From assembly GCF_034930985.1 (NCBI RefSeq), contig NZ_JAYGIM010000001.1, forward strand, positions 496,001-560,000: a stretch of 64,000 nucleotides of DNA, in the 5' to 3' direction. The stretch's first letter is position 1, and each line of letters begins with the position of its first letter. The stretch is from Arcicella lustrica (GTDB lineage Bacteria > Bacteroidota > Bacteroidia > Cytophagales > Spirosomataceae). The position numbers and the translations under genes were made by a program. Shown piece after piece: positions 1 to 8,680 of this stretch. Below the pieces are notes generated by a model. That model was given only the letters and a program-made list of their open reading frames with translations, ran no database searches and was not told where the DNA came from.

Positions 1-663
1 TTCCAAATAAGTATATTTTACATTAAATACAGCACTATCTGATAATCGTAAGGTTTTAACATTCAATTCAGCCAGTGTATGTTCATCACTGTAAGTATGA
101 GTATATTCGTTTACAGTAGATTCATTGATATTCGTGTAGGTTTTAAGCAAACAATCTGGCGTTCCGTTTGTACTTAGAATACTCTGTAGAGATTTGTACT
201 GTAGGGTTCGGGAGTATTTTGTGATTTTATCAGTTGTAAGTAATTTATTAAACTCATCAATGATTGTTTTCAAGCCATTTTCATCTTCACTAATTTCTAA
301 TATCCCATCTTTTAATGTAACACTTAATTGCATGTATTTTTCAGTATTCTTACTAATTATGAGAGATTTTCCAGATACCATATAAGTAAAATTTACGCCA
401 TCCATTGTACCCGTGCCACCTTCTCTAAAAACCCAAGTGCTTATTCTTGTGATATGCTGAGTAGCTCCATTGGCGCTGATTGATAAATCATCGGTTAAAT
501 CTATTGTTTTGCCACCAACAGTTGCAGCGCCATTAGCACTTTGAAATTTCCATGTTCCAGCGATATTCTGAGTAGGAGTAATTTCTTCAACAAGCTTTGT
601 GGTACATGAAATTGAAATAAGTAAAACAATGCATAAAGCGATGTGTACAGATTTAGTAAGCAT
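1..663 (-). CDS. Putative lipoprotein, lipocalin-like (3' end outside window)
   Basis: An open frame of 221 codons runs from an ATG at 663 to the window edge without a stop, so the C-terminus is missing. The N-terminus is a hydrophobic signal ending in a lipobox (LISISC), so it is probably a lipoprotein exported and lipidated at Cys20. The mature start, with T-Q-N-I-A-G-T-W-K-F, resembles the first strand of Bacteroidota lipocalin-like proteins. The rest is rich in Ser/Thr and beta-strand patterns. I do not recognise a specific function. Confidence 0.7.
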   Translation of the reverse strand, partial: MLTKSVHIALCIVLLISISCTTKLVEEITPTQNIAGTWKFQSANGAATVGGKTIDLTDDLSISANGATQHITRISTWVFREGGTGTMDGVNFTYMVSGKSLIISKNTEKYMQLSVTLKDGILEISEDENGLKTIIDEFNKLLTTDKITKYSRTLQYKSLQSILSTNGTPDCLLKTYTNINESTVNEYTHTYSDEHTLAELNVKTLRLSDSAVFNVKYTYLE

Positions 664-889
664 ATAGATATTGATTTTAATTTGGGAATCTTTTTTGGAA
701 ATGAGGACTTCCAAGCCTAAATAGATTGGAATGCGGTATGTGTATTTTCAACACAGAAAAAACGCTATTTAGTTTTGTGAATAACTTACTGAGAATCTCC
801 ACGAAAGCTGGTTTGGTTACTATTATCGTTGGATTTATTTTGAGATGTGAGGGAGTATATGTTCTGTAGAGATTTTAGGAGAAAACAAA

Positions 890-922
890 AAAAGCCTTTC
901 TGCATATTGCAAAAAGGCTTTT
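890..922 (-). terminator. Intrinsic terminator of tRNA-Arg
   Basis: A 15-bp stem with one mismatch (AAAAGCCTTTCTGCA against TGCAAAAAGGCTTTT) and a 3-nt loop lies just 3' of the tRNA on the minus strand and is followed by a T-rich stretch. This is the classic form of a rho-independent terminator. Confidence 0.8.
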
Positions 923-927
923 GGGAG

Positions 928-1001
928 TGGTCTCGTAGGGATTCGAACCCCAAACCTCCTGATCCGTAGTCAGGTGCTCTATCCAATTGAGCTACGAAAC
1001 C
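928..1001 (-). tRNA. tRNA-Arg (anticodon ACG)
   Basis: The minus strand folds into a full cloverleaf of 74 nt: acceptor GGTTTCG/CGAGACC with one G-T pair, D-arm with GCTC and GAGC, anticodon stem CCTGA/TCAGG with loop CTACGGA (anticodon ACG), and a T-arm with loop GTTCGAATC. The discriminator is A and no CCA is encoded, as is usual in Bacteroidota. A34 would be read as inosine and decode CGU/CGC/CGA. Confidence 0.95.
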
Positions 1002-1208
1002 GTATTATTTTAATCTTTTTTCCCGTTGTTTGGGACTGCAAAGGTAGTAGGTTATTTTTCTAATCCAAAACAAAAAAGTAGAAAAATTTAAACTTTTTTG
1101 TAAGCTTCTGATTTTTAATAGTTTAAAAATAGATTTTTTTTACTGATTTAGAAGGAATAAGAAATTAAGTAAAAAATACCTCACTTACTTCGGTAAGTGA
1201 GGTATTCT

Positions 1209-1280
1209 ACATATTACAAAAAGCCTTTTTAGTTGTGGTCTCGTAGGGATTTGAACCCCAAATCTACTGATTTGTAATTG
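1209..1280 (-). pseudogene. Decayed second copy of tRNA-Arg 3' half plus terminator
   Basis: The stretch 1236-1280 repeats the 3' half of the tRNA-Arg gene (T-arm, acceptor 3' strand, part of the anticodon stem) with several substitutions. The piece at 1209-1235 repeats the sequence beyond the tRNA 3' end. The anticodon arm decays into an unrelated ATCCGA-type repeat (1283-1310), so no cloverleaf can form. This is the remains of a tandem duplication or an old attachment site. The rest of the gap 1002-1311 shows no gene. Confidence 0.7.
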
Positions 1281-1311
1281 CCGAAATCCGATAACCGAAA
1301 TCCGACATCAA

Positions 1312-2928
1312 TTAATATATTTTCTCTTTCTGCTCTTTTACTTTTGCATCAGTGATATAGTCATCAAAGTTCATCAACTTGTCTAAATAGCCTTTTGAAC
1401 CAAGTTCAAGGATACGGTTGGCTACTGTCTGAGTAAGTTGGTGGTCATGACAAGTAAATAAAATAGTTCCTGTAAAATCAACCATCCCGTTGTTCAAAGC
1501 GGTAATTGATTCTAAGTCTAAGTGGTTGGTTGGTTCATCAAAAATGGCAACATTAGCGCCCGAAAGCATCATTCTTGAGAACATACAACGTTGTTTTTCA
1601 CCCCCAGAAATTACTGTACATTTTTTCAAAGCTTCATCGCCTGAGAATAACATTCTTCCCAAGAATCCACGAATAAATGATTCATCTTTTTCTGTAGAAT
1701 ATTGACGTAACCAATCTACTAAATTCAAAGAACTATCTTCAAAATACTTGGCATTGTCGTTAGGTAAATAAGATTGGGTTGTAGTTACTCCCCATTTATA
1801 TGTCCCTTCATCGGCAGTACGTTCGCCCATTAAAACATCGAACAAAGCACTTACAGCCAAAGAATCACGAGAAAGTACTGCTAATTTATCGCCTTTTGTT
1901 AAAGTAAATGATACGTCTTTGAATAAGTAACCGCCTTCAGGATTTTTTACTGATAAGCCTTCAACTGATAATAATTGGTCACCTGCTTCACGTTCTGGCT
2001 TAAAGTTGATAAACGGATAACGTCTTGATGATGGCTTAATATCTTCAACTTGTAATTTATCCAACATTTTCTGACGAGAAGTAGCTTGTTTTGACTTCGC
2101 TACGTTGGCAGAGAAACGACGAATAAATTCTTCTAATTCTTTACGTTTTTCGTCCGTTTTCTTGTTTTGGTCAGCACGTTGGCGAGCTGCTAATTGTGAT
2201 GATTCGTACCAGAAAGTATAAGTACCACCATACAATTGAATTTTTCCGAAGTCTAAATCGGCAATATGCGTACAAACGTTGTCAAGGAAGTGACGGTCGT
2301 GAGAAACAACAATTACGGTATTTTTGAAGTTCGTCAAGAAGTTTTCTAACCAAAGGATAGACTCAATGTCTAAGTTGTTGGTAGGTTCATCTAATAATAA
2401 AATATCTGGTGAACCAAACAAAGCTTGAGCCAAAAGTACTTTCACTTTTTCAGAACCCGAAACGTCTTTTAATAAAGTATAATGCAAATCTTCTTTGATG
2501 CCCAAACCACTTAGCAATTGTCCTGCTTCCGATTCTGCTTCCCAACCATTCATTTCAGCAAATTCCGCTTCAAGGTCAGCAGCACGGTTTCCATCTTCTT
2601 CTGTAAAATCTTCCTTCAAATAAATGGCATCTTTTTCAACCATAATATCATAAAGACGCTTATTTCCCATGATAACCGCTTGTAAAACAGGTACTTCTTC
2701 ATATTCAAAATGGTTCTGTTTTAACATTGACATACGTTCTCCGGGATTCATCGTTACTGAACCTGTTTGAGATTCGATTTCTCCAGATAGAATCTTTAAA
2801 AAAGTAGATTTCCCAGCACCGTTGGCTCCGATGAGACCATAGCAGTTACCTTCTACAAATTTGATATTTACTTCTTCAAAAAGTACCCGTTTACCAAAAC
2901 GGAGTGATACATTTGATACGTTTAGCAT
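1312..2928 (-). CDS. ABC-F family ATPase, YbiT-like
   Basis: This soluble protein of 538 residues has two ABC ATPase domains and no membrane helices, the plan of ABC-F ribosome-associated factors. Domain 1 has an intact Walker A (GANGAGKST, near residue 35) and Walker B (LLLDEPTNNLD). The linker near residues 245-300 is charged and helical. Domain 2 keeps its signature (ISGGEKQR) and Walker B (AIFDEPTNHLD), but its Walker A is replaced by LSRDSLAVS, and the first signature reads VSGSEK. This asymmetry is typical of the YbiT branch. Members act at the ribosomal E site in translation or antibiotic protection; the exact role here is unknown. Confidence 0.9.
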   Translation of the reverse strand: MLNVSNVSLRFGKRVLFEEVNIKFVEGNCYGLIGANGAGKSTFLKILSGEIESQTGSVTMNPGERMSMLKQNHFEYEEVPVLQAVIMGNKRLYDIMVEKDAIYLKEDFTEEDGNRAADLEAEFAEMNGWEAESEAGQLLSGLGIKEDLHYTLLKDVSGSEKVKVLLAQALFGSPDILLLDEPTNNLDIESILWLENFLTNFKNTVIVVSHDRHFLDNVCTHIADLDFGKIQLYGGTYTFWYESSQLAARQRADQNKKTDEKRKELEEFIRRFSANVAKSKQATSRQKMLDKLQVEDIKPSSRRYPFINFKPEREAGDQLLSVEGLSVKNPEGGYLFKDVSFTLTKGDKLAVLSRDSLAVSALFDVLMGERTADEGTYKWGVTTTQSYLPNDNAKYFEDSSLNLVDWLRQYSTEKDESFIRGFLGRMLFSGDEALKKCTVISGGEKQRCMFSRMMLSGANVAIFDEPTNHLDLESITALNNGMVDFTGTILFTCHDHQLTQTVANRILELGSKGYLDKLMNFDDYITDAKVKEQKEKIY

Positions 2929-3154
2929 TATTGTAATTATTATTGCTGGATATAGACATCAACAATCGGAAATTGTTCAGTCATCTTGTTGTAGTTGATT
3001 AAAAACTGACGAATCAACTATTTTGTACAAAAAATACATACAAAATTACGACAATGCGCTGAATTGACACGATAAAAAGCTGAGATTAAGAAATTATTAT
3101 TAAGGTTTTAGGATTGAGAAGAAGAGGTGTAGAAAAAGAAATTGATTTCGGAAT

Positions 3155-4069
3155 TTATAAATCCTTCACCAAAGCAGTCAAAGCTTGAACAGTTGGCGAA
3201 ACTTTACTAGCTTTATAACACATTGCTTGGGCAATGGCTACTTCTAAAAATGGCGAGCCGTCGGCATTGACCAAGGCTTTACAAACTACGCCTTGTACTC
3301 GTGAAGCATCATAAAATGAAGGCACAAAAGCAATGCCTACGCCCAAACTTACCAAACCGCCCAACAATTCAATCGACGATACTTCTTGTACAATAAATGA
3401 TTCCCGACTAAAACCTGCTTTTCTGCACATTTGCTCAATATCTTCAAAAACCGTGTGTAAAGATTTATTGATTTCAATCCATTTTTCATTTTTCAACTGT
3501 GCCAAACGAAGGTTTTCTGCTTGTGCCAATGGATGATTTTCTGAAAGCATTACTTTTAAATAACCCGTTTTAAAAGGCGTCTCTACTAAATTGTTATGCT
3601 TCAAAGGCAAAAGCGTAATGCCCAAATCTATACTTTCATTGTTCAAAGCATCTTGAACCGCCAAAAATGTTGGAAGTTCCACCAGTTTTACTTCTATTTC
3701 TGGAAAATTGATAGCAAATACTTTCATGATTTCTACCACACGAGTACGAATCATCATTCTGTAAATGCCCAAAGTAATTTCTTTTTGTTGTTTTCCTACT
3801 CGTCTGGCAGTTTCAATTGCCTTGTTACTACTTTCTAAAATATTTTTTGCTTCGTTCAGAAAAGCGTTGCCTGCTTCTGTCAAAGCAACTCTTCTAAACT
3901 GCGTTCGCTGTACTTTTATGAATAAATCTACGCCAATTTCGTCCTCTAATAATTGTACTTGCTGACTCAAAGCAGGCTGAGAAACATGTAATTTTTCCGA
4001 TGCTCGTCCAAAATGTAATTCCTCCGCCACTGCTACAAAGTACTTTAATTGTCTTAATTCCATTTCCAA
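3155..4069 (-). CDS. LysR-family transcriptional regulator
   Basis: This 304-residue LysR-type regulator has an N-terminal winged helix-turn-helix (LRQLKYFVAVAEELHFGRAS, then KLHVSQPALSQQ) followed by a periplasmic-binding-protein-like effector domain. It diverges from the aromatic-acid cluster that starts at 4158, the usual place for a LysR activator of that cluster. An aromatic acid or its CoA ester would be the natural co-inducer, which is inference. The start could be this ATG or the Met two codons downstream. Confidence 0.92.
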   Translation of the reverse strand: MEMELRQLKYFVAVAEELHFGRASEKLHVSQPALSQQVQLLEDEIGVDLFIKVQRTQFRRVALTEAGNAFLNEAKNILESSNKAIETARRVGKQQKEITLGIYRMMIRTRVVEIMKVFAINFPEIEVKLVELPTFLAVQDALNNESIDLGITLLPLKHNNLVETPFKTGYLKVMLSENHPLAQAENLRLAQLKNEKWIEINKSLHTVFEDIEQMCRKAGFSRESFIVQEVSSIELLGGLVSLGVGIAFVPSFYDASRVQGVVCKALVNADGSPFLEVAIAQAMCYKASKVSPTVQALTALVKDL

Positions 4070-4157
4070 TAAGTTTTTCTTATGACAATATTAAAAATAA
4101 ATATTGGACTAAACGAAGTATATTTTAGATTTTTGATTGATAATTCGCTAAAAAACT

Positions 4158-4709
4158 ATGAATGTCAATTTAAACAAGATGTACAAAGCTATCTTTTCAT
4201 CACTTCTAATAACTTTTTTGAATCTTAATGCTTTTGCTCAGGACAATCAGCCCGAAGCACCGGGTTTAGCTTTTGTTTGCGAGCTAAAAGTATTATTAAA
4301 ACCAGCTATCGTTGTTGGTGAAACACCTCATGGTTTACGCAGAATTATCCCGATTGCTGGAGGAACTTTTGAAGGTCCAAGTATCAAGGGTAAAATTTTA
4401 GACGGCGGTGCCGACTGGCAAATTGTAAGAAAAGATGGTGTTGCCGAATTGGAAGCACATTACCAAATCCAAACAGAAGATGGCGTAACGATTTATATCA
4501 AAAACACAGGTTTACGAGTAGCAACCCCTGAAATTGCTGCAAAAATTGCCAAAGGCGAAAGTGTTTCTCCAAACGATTATTATTTCAGGGCAGTACCAAA
4601 ATTCGATGCTCCTGCTGGCAAATACGAATGGATGAACAACGCCATTTTTATCTGTAAAGGCATCCGAAACCCTGATAGCGTAAGCATACAGGTTTGGAAG
4701 GTACTTTAA
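4158..4709 (+). CDS. Secreted DUF3237 domain protein
   Basis: This 183-residue protein has a signal peptide (hydrophobic to A-F-A-Q near residue 28) and then a DUF3237 domain, recognisable by the segments LKPAIVVGETPHGLRR, GGTFEGPSIKG and ILDGGADWQ. The family forms a small beta-barrel of unknown function and often sits in aromatic or secondary-metabolite gene clusters. It is the first gene of the ferulate-like cluster and faces the LysR gene across 88 bp, so it is probably under LysR control. Its biochemical role is not known. Confidence 0.8.
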   Translation: MNVNLNKMYKAIFSSLLITFLNLNAFAQDNQPEAPGLAFVCELKVLLKPAIVVGETPHGLRRIIPIAGGTFEGPSIKGKILDGGADWQIVRKDGVAELEAHYQIQTEDGVTIYIKNTGLRVATPEIAAKIAKGESVSPNDYYFRAVPKFDAPAGKYEWMNNAIFICKGIRNPDSVSIQVWKVL

Positions 4710-4710
4710 T

Positions 4711-4828
4711 TGTGATTGAGTGAATTGTGAATGAGTGAATGATTTTAAAAAAAATAAAAAATCATTAATTCACAATTCACTAATTCACAACTAAATAAAT
4801 CACTAACTCACTCATTCACTCAATAAAA
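4711..4828 (+). repeat. Intergenic low-complexity inverted repeat (GTGAATGA/TCATTCAC type)
   Basis: Reiterated GTGAATGAGTGA units on the left are matched by TCACTAATTCAC and CACTCATTCACTC units on the right. The RNA could fold into a long hairpin between the DUF3237 and crotonase genes. No ORF or promoter element is evident. Confidence 0.75.
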
Positions 4829-4829
4829 C

Positions 4830-5606
4830 ATGAATATCCCTGAATCGCTGATTGTTGAACAGCAAGATGAAATACTTTTAGTAAAAATCAATCGCCCGAA
4901 AAAGCGAAATGCCATTAATGACGAACTCATTTTGGGTTTGGAAACTGTCTTTTCTACCATTCCCAAAGGCGTGAAATGTGCAGTACTTTATGGAGAAGGA
5001 CAACATTTTAGTGCTGGTTTAGACCTTTCGGAATTGCGTGAAAGAGACATCGTAGAAGGTTTACAGCATTCAAGAATGTGGCATCGTGCTTTAGAAAAAA
5101 TCCAATTTGGTACTGTGCCAGTGGTAGCGGTCATTCATGGTGCTTGCGTGGGTGGAGGTTTGGAAATTGCTTCGGCTTGTCATATTCGAGTGGCTGAACA
5201 AAGTACTTTTTACGCTTTACCCGAAGGACAGCGAGGAATTTTTGTCGGTGGTGGTGCGTCGGTGCGTTTACCCAAATTGATTGGTGCGGCTCGCATGGCT
5301 GATATGATGTTTACGGGAAGAGTAATTTCTGCCGAAGAAGGAATTTTGATGGGTTTTTCACAATACTTGGTTTCTGAAAACAAAGGTTTAGAAAAGGGAA
5401 TTGAATTGGCAAAAAAGATTTCATTGAATGCCGAAATGACCAATTATGCTTTGATGCACGTGTTGCCAAGAATTGTGGATTCTGGTGCTTCGGAGGGTTT
5501 GATGATGGAATCTTTGATTTCGACGATTGCCGCTTCTTCGCCAGAAGCCAAAAAACGTTTGGGCGATTTTCTGGAAGGAAGAGCGAAAAAGGTAGGTGAG
5601 GATTAG
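4830..5606 (+). CDS. Enoyl-CoA hydratase/isomerase (crotonase) family protein
   Basis: This 258-residue crotonase-fold protein has an oxyanion-hole segment HFSAGLDL near residue 60 and a second one, HGACVGGGLEIASACH, near residue 107, followed by PEGQRGIFVGGG with the usual catalytic-region Glu. It lies directly before a feruloyl-CoA-synthetase-like gene. Feruloyl-CoA hydratase/lyase is therefore the best guess: it would hydrate the side chain and possibly release vanillin and acetyl-CoA. A plain hydratase step, completed by the downstream SDR, is the alternative. Confidence 0.85.
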   Translation: MNIPESLIVEQQDEILLVKINRPKKRNAINDELILGLETVFSTIPKGVKCAVLYGEGQHFSAGLDLSELRERDIVEGLQHSRMWHRALEKIQFGTVPVVAVIHGACVGGGLEIASACHIRVAEQSTFYALPEGQRGIFVGGGASVRLPKLIGAARMADMMFTGRVISAEEGILMGFSQYLVSENKGLEKGIELAKKISLNAEMTNYALMHVLPRIVDSGASEGLMMESLISTIAASSPEAKKRLGDFLEGRAKKVGED

Positions 5607-5764
5607 ATATGAGATTTGAATTATGAATTATTAGATGTGTTAAGTTTCTCAGATTAGACAAATTTAAAAAGTTGTCTAATCTATCAAATCATCTTTTATT
5701 CACAATTCATTCATCAATCTAAAAAAATCTCATAATTATTAATTCAAAATTCATATCTAATCAA
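5606..5764 (+). repeat. Intergenic inverted repeat (GATATGAATTATGAATT type)
   Basis: Left units such as AGATATGAGATTTGAATTATG are mirrored by right units such as AATTCAAAATTCATATCTAAT, so a long imperfect hairpin with a second inner stem can form. It fills the whole gap between the crotonase and the CoA ligase. The sequence differs from the repeat in the previous gap. Confidence 0.7.
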
Positions 5765-5765
5765 C

Positions 5766-7553
5766 ATGTTTAAAAACATCCATTTTGGACCAACAGCGAC
5801 AAAAAAGACTATTCGAGAAGATGGTTCTATTCTGCTGAATTTGGAACAAGCATTAGAGGAATTTCCAGAAAAAATTACTCAAAAATTAGTGCATTGGGCT
5901 GAAAATAAACCCGATGAAGTTTTTATCGCAAGAAGAAACGCACAAAATAAGTGGGTAAAACTAACATATTCGGCTACGCTGAACCAAGTAAAATCTATTG
6001 CTCAATACTTGTTGAAGCTCAATTTTTCAGCAGATGAAACCATTGTGATTTTATCTGAAAACAGTATTGAACACGCTTTATTGGCTTTGGCTGCCATGCA
6101 CATTGGCATTCCTTATACGCCAATTTCTCCTGCATACTCTTTGGTTTCAAACGATTTAGGCAAATTACAACATTGCTTAGAATTGATGAACCCCAGATTA
6201 GTTTTTGCACAAAATGGAAAAACGTTTGAAAAAGCTTTAGCCTTATCAAAAAACTTATTTCCCAATACTCAGCTTGTTTCGGTAGAAGCAAGTTCTGAAA
6301 TTGATTTTTCTGTATTACTCAACACTCCTGCAAGCCACGAAGTAGATGTGGCTTTTGATAAAGTCCATAAAGATTCAGTTGCCAAAATATTGTTTACTTC
6401 TGGTTCAACGGGTTTACCCAAAGGCGTCATCAACACGCAACAAATGCTTTGTGCGAATTTGCAGCAAATCACACAAGCATTTCCTTTTTTTCAAGAAGAA
6501 GCCCCTGTTTTTATCGACTGGCTACCGTGGAATCATACTTTTGGGAGCAATCATAATTTTGGTTTAATCCTCTATAATGGCGGTACGCTTTATATCGACG
6601 ACGGCAAACCTACGCCTAAAGGCATAGAAATTACGGTACAAAATCTACGAGAAATTTCGCCAACGGCTTACTTCAACGTTCCCAAAGGTTTTGAAATGTT
6701 GATTCCTTATTTTGAAAAAGAGCCAACTTTAAGAAGTACTTTCTTTCAAAAATTAAATATTTGTTTTTATGCAGGAGCAAGTTTGGCTCAACCTGTTTGG
6801 AACAAAATGGAAGCATTATCTATCGAAACGCTTGGCGAAAAAATACCCATTATTACGGGTTTGGGTTGTACAGAATCGGGGCCTTCTGCTCTTTTCGCTA
6901 ATTGGGGCGGTAGTTATTCGGGTTTATTGGGTGTTCCGATTGCAGGTTTGGCAGTAAAATTGGTCGCAGACGGCGATAAAATGGAAGTACGTTACAAAGC
7001 ACCCAACGTAACAAAAGGTTATTGGAGAAATCCAGAAGCGACCCAAAAAGCATTTGACGAAGAAGGGTTTTATAAAACTGGTGACGCTGTAAAATTTGTA
7101 GATGAAAATTGTCCAGATAAAGGCTTGATTTTCGATGGCAGAATTGCCGAAGATTTTAAACTTTCAACAGGTACTTGGGTAAATGTGGGCGTTTTGAAAT
7201 CGAAAATAGTTTCAACGGGCTCGCCTGTGGTGCAAGATGTGGTGATTGCAGGTTTGGATAAAGAGTATATCGGCATTATTTTATTTCTGAATGCAGATGT
7301 TTGTAGAAGCTTGATTGGCGAAGAGTTAAGCAACGAAGAAGCTTTTCAACATGAAAAAATAAAAGAATTTGTTGATGAATTGTTAATCAAACTCAACAAA
7401 ACAGCTACAGGAAGTTCTACTCGAATCGAAAAAGCTGTGGTAGCCATTGAAGCACCGTCGATAGAAATAGGCGAAATTACTGACAAAGGTTCGCTAAACC
7501 AAAGAGCGGTTTTGAAACATCGAGCAGAGATTGTTAAGAGGTTATTTGAATAA
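5766..7553 (+). CDS. AMP-forming acyl-CoA synthetase, feruloyl-CoA synthase-like
   Basis: This 595-residue member of the ANL superfamily has an ATP/AMP-binding P-loop LFTSGSTGLPKGV near residue 210, WLPWNHTFGSNHNFG near 250, an adenine-binding segment GLGCTESGP near 365, and a hinge GDAVKFVD followed by FDGRIAEDFKLSTGTWVNVG. That last segment and the WNHTFG motif are typical of the feruloyl-CoA synthase branch. It would activate ferulate or a related hydroxycinnamate to its CoA thioester using ATP. The next gene upstream is a crotonase. Substrate choice is inferred from context. Confidence 0.85.
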   Translation: MFKNIHFGPTATKKTIREDGSILLNLEQALEEFPEKITQKLVHWAENKPDEVFIARRNAQNKWVKLTYSATLNQVKSIAQYLLKLNFSADETIVILSENSIEHALLALAAMHIGIPYTPISPAYSLVSNDLGKLQHCLELMNPRLVFAQNGKTFEKALALSKNLFPNTQLVSVEASSEIDFSVLLNTPASHEVDVAFDKVHKDSVAKILFTSGSTGLPKGVINTQQMLCANLQQITQAFPFFQEEAPVFIDWLPWNHTFGSNHNFGLILYNGGTLYIDDGKPTPKGIEITVQNLREISPTAYFNVPKGFEMLIPYFEKEPTLRSTFFQKLNICFYAGASLAQPVWNKMEALSIETLGEKIPIITGLGCTESGPSALFANWGGSYSGLLGVPIAGLAVKLVADGDKMEVRYKAPNVTKGYWRNPEATQKAFDEEGFYKTGDAVKFVDENCPDKGLIFDGRIAEDFKLSTGTWVNVGVLKSKIVSTGSPVVQDVVIAGLDKEYIGIILFLNADVCRSLIGEELSNEEAFQHEKIKEFVDELLIKLNKTATGSSTRIEKAVVAIEAPSIEIGEITDKGSLNQRAVLKHRAEIVKRLFE

Positions 7554-7556
7554 ATT

Positions 7557-7656
7557 AAAACCTCACCCCCAACCCCCTCTCCTGCTGAGATGGGGCTTTA
7601 AATAAAAAGATTTACTCCCCTTCTCAACAGGAGAAGGGGCTGGGGGATGAGGTTTT
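7557..7656 (+). repeat. Intergenic palindromic repeat (CCTCACCCCCAACCCCCTC type)
   Basis: A near-perfect 100-bp inverted repeat runs from AAAACCTCACCCCC on the left to GGGGGATGAGGTTTT on the right, with internal paired CTCCT/AGGAG blocks. It is GC-rich against an AT-rich background and sits between two same-direction genes, so a highly stable transcript hairpin is expected. Similar C-rich palindromes are common in bacterial intergenic regions. Confidence 0.85.
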
Positions 7657-7697
7657 ATTATGATAAAATTTGTTCAACGGTATAGTTTTCTAAAAAC

Positions 7698-8465
7698 ATG
7701 AACATACAAAATAAAACTTTCATCGTTACAGGCGGAGCTTCTGGCTTGGGCTTGGCTACGGCAAAAATGGTGATTGATAATGGCGGAAATGCCGTTTTGC
7801 TCGACATCAATGCCAAAGCTGGTGAAGAGGCTGAAAATACTTTAGGCAAAAATGCTCGTTTCGTTCAAGCAGATGTAGCTGACGAAGCGAGTGTGCAAAA
7901 TGTTATCGACACCGCTATCAGTACTTTTGGTGCTTTGCATGGTGCTATTTCTTGCGCAGGTATCGGACCGGGCGAAAGAGTAATTGGTAAAAATGGACCA
8001 CATTCTTTAGCCAATTTCACCAGAACGATTACGATAAATCTCATCGGTACTTTCAATGTCATTCGATTGGCTTCGGCTGTTTTGCAGAATAATCCAACCG
8101 AAGAAAGTGGCGAAAGAGGTATCATTATTTCAACAGCTTCGGTTGCGGCTTTTGATGGACAAATCGGTCAGGCTGGATATTCTGCTTCAAAAGGTGGCAT
8201 TGTTGCCATGACTTTACCGATTGCTCGTGAGTTAGCTCGCTTTGGTATCAGAGTAATGACAATCGCTCCGGGAACTTTTGAAACGCCATTATTGGCTGGT
8301 TTGCCCGAAGATATTCGGACTTCTTTGGGGCAACAAGTACCTTTTCCTTCCAGATTAGGCAGACCCGAAGAATTTGCGTCTCTGGCAAAACATATTATTG
8401 AAAATCAAATGCTAAACGGTGAAGTTATCCGATTGGATGGTGCAATTCGTATGGCGGCGAAATAG
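7698..8465 (+). CDS. Short-chain dehydrogenase (3-hydroxyacyl-CoA dehydrogenase-like)
   Basis: This 255-residue classical SDR has a cofactor site TGGASGLG near residue 12, an adenine-ring motif D-V-A-D, the active-site Ser in IISTASVAAF near residue 143, and YSASK near 157. The acidic residue after the second strand (LLDIN) suggests NAD(H). Overall it resembles type-II 3-hydroxyacyl-CoA dehydrogenases of the HSD17B10 group. In this cluster it could oxidise the beta-hydroxyacyl-CoA made by the ligase and crotonase, pointing to a beta-oxidative route. A role on vanillin cannot be excluded. Confidence 0.88.
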   Translation: MNIQNKTFIVTGGASGLGLATAKMVIDNGGNAVLLDINAKAGEEAENTLGKNARFVQADVADEASVQNVIDTAISTFGALHGAISCAGIGPGERVIGKNGPHSLANFTRTITINLIGTFNVIRLASAVLQNNPTEESGERGIIISTASVAAFDGQIGQAGYSASKGGIVAMTLPIARELARFGIRVMTIAPGTFETPLLAGLPEDIRTSLGQQVPFPSRLGRPEEFASLAKHIIENQMLNGEVIRLDGAIRMAAK

Positions 8466-8472
8466 GTTTTTT

Positions 8473-8677
8473 AGCTATAAGCTTTGAGCCGTGAGCTTTA
8501 AAACTGAAGTAAATACTTATGGCTACTAAAACTAAAAAACTTAGGCTCATGGCTTACAGTCAAAAATCTCATTACTGAAAATCTAAAACCAGAAGCTCAA
8601 GGCTCATTGCTCACAGCTCATAGCTAAAAATAAATCTCAAAGCTCATTGCTCACAGCTTAAAGCTCACAGCTAAAAT
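8473..8677 (+). repeat. Intergenic AGCTC/AGCTT reiterated repeat
   Basis: About 200 bp are made of short units such as AGCTCATTGCTCACAGCTCA and their complements (TATAAGCTTTGAGCCGTGAG). Because AGCT is its own complement, the tract can pair with itself in many registers. Related tracts appear at 13026-13063, 14376-14396 and 16953-17013, so this is a dispersed family. No coding potential is seen. Confidence 0.8.
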
Positions 8678-8680
8678 AAC

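Noticed and set aside
786..986. ORF covering the tRNA-Arg gene
   Set aside because: It translates across the tRNA and its terminator; a structural RNA explains the sequence fully.
5311..5661. Minus-strand ORF of 116 codons within the crotonase gene
   Set aside because: It lies antisense to a clearly conserved enzyme and has Ser/Lys/Asn/Pro-rich shadow composition; no start context or neighbours support it.
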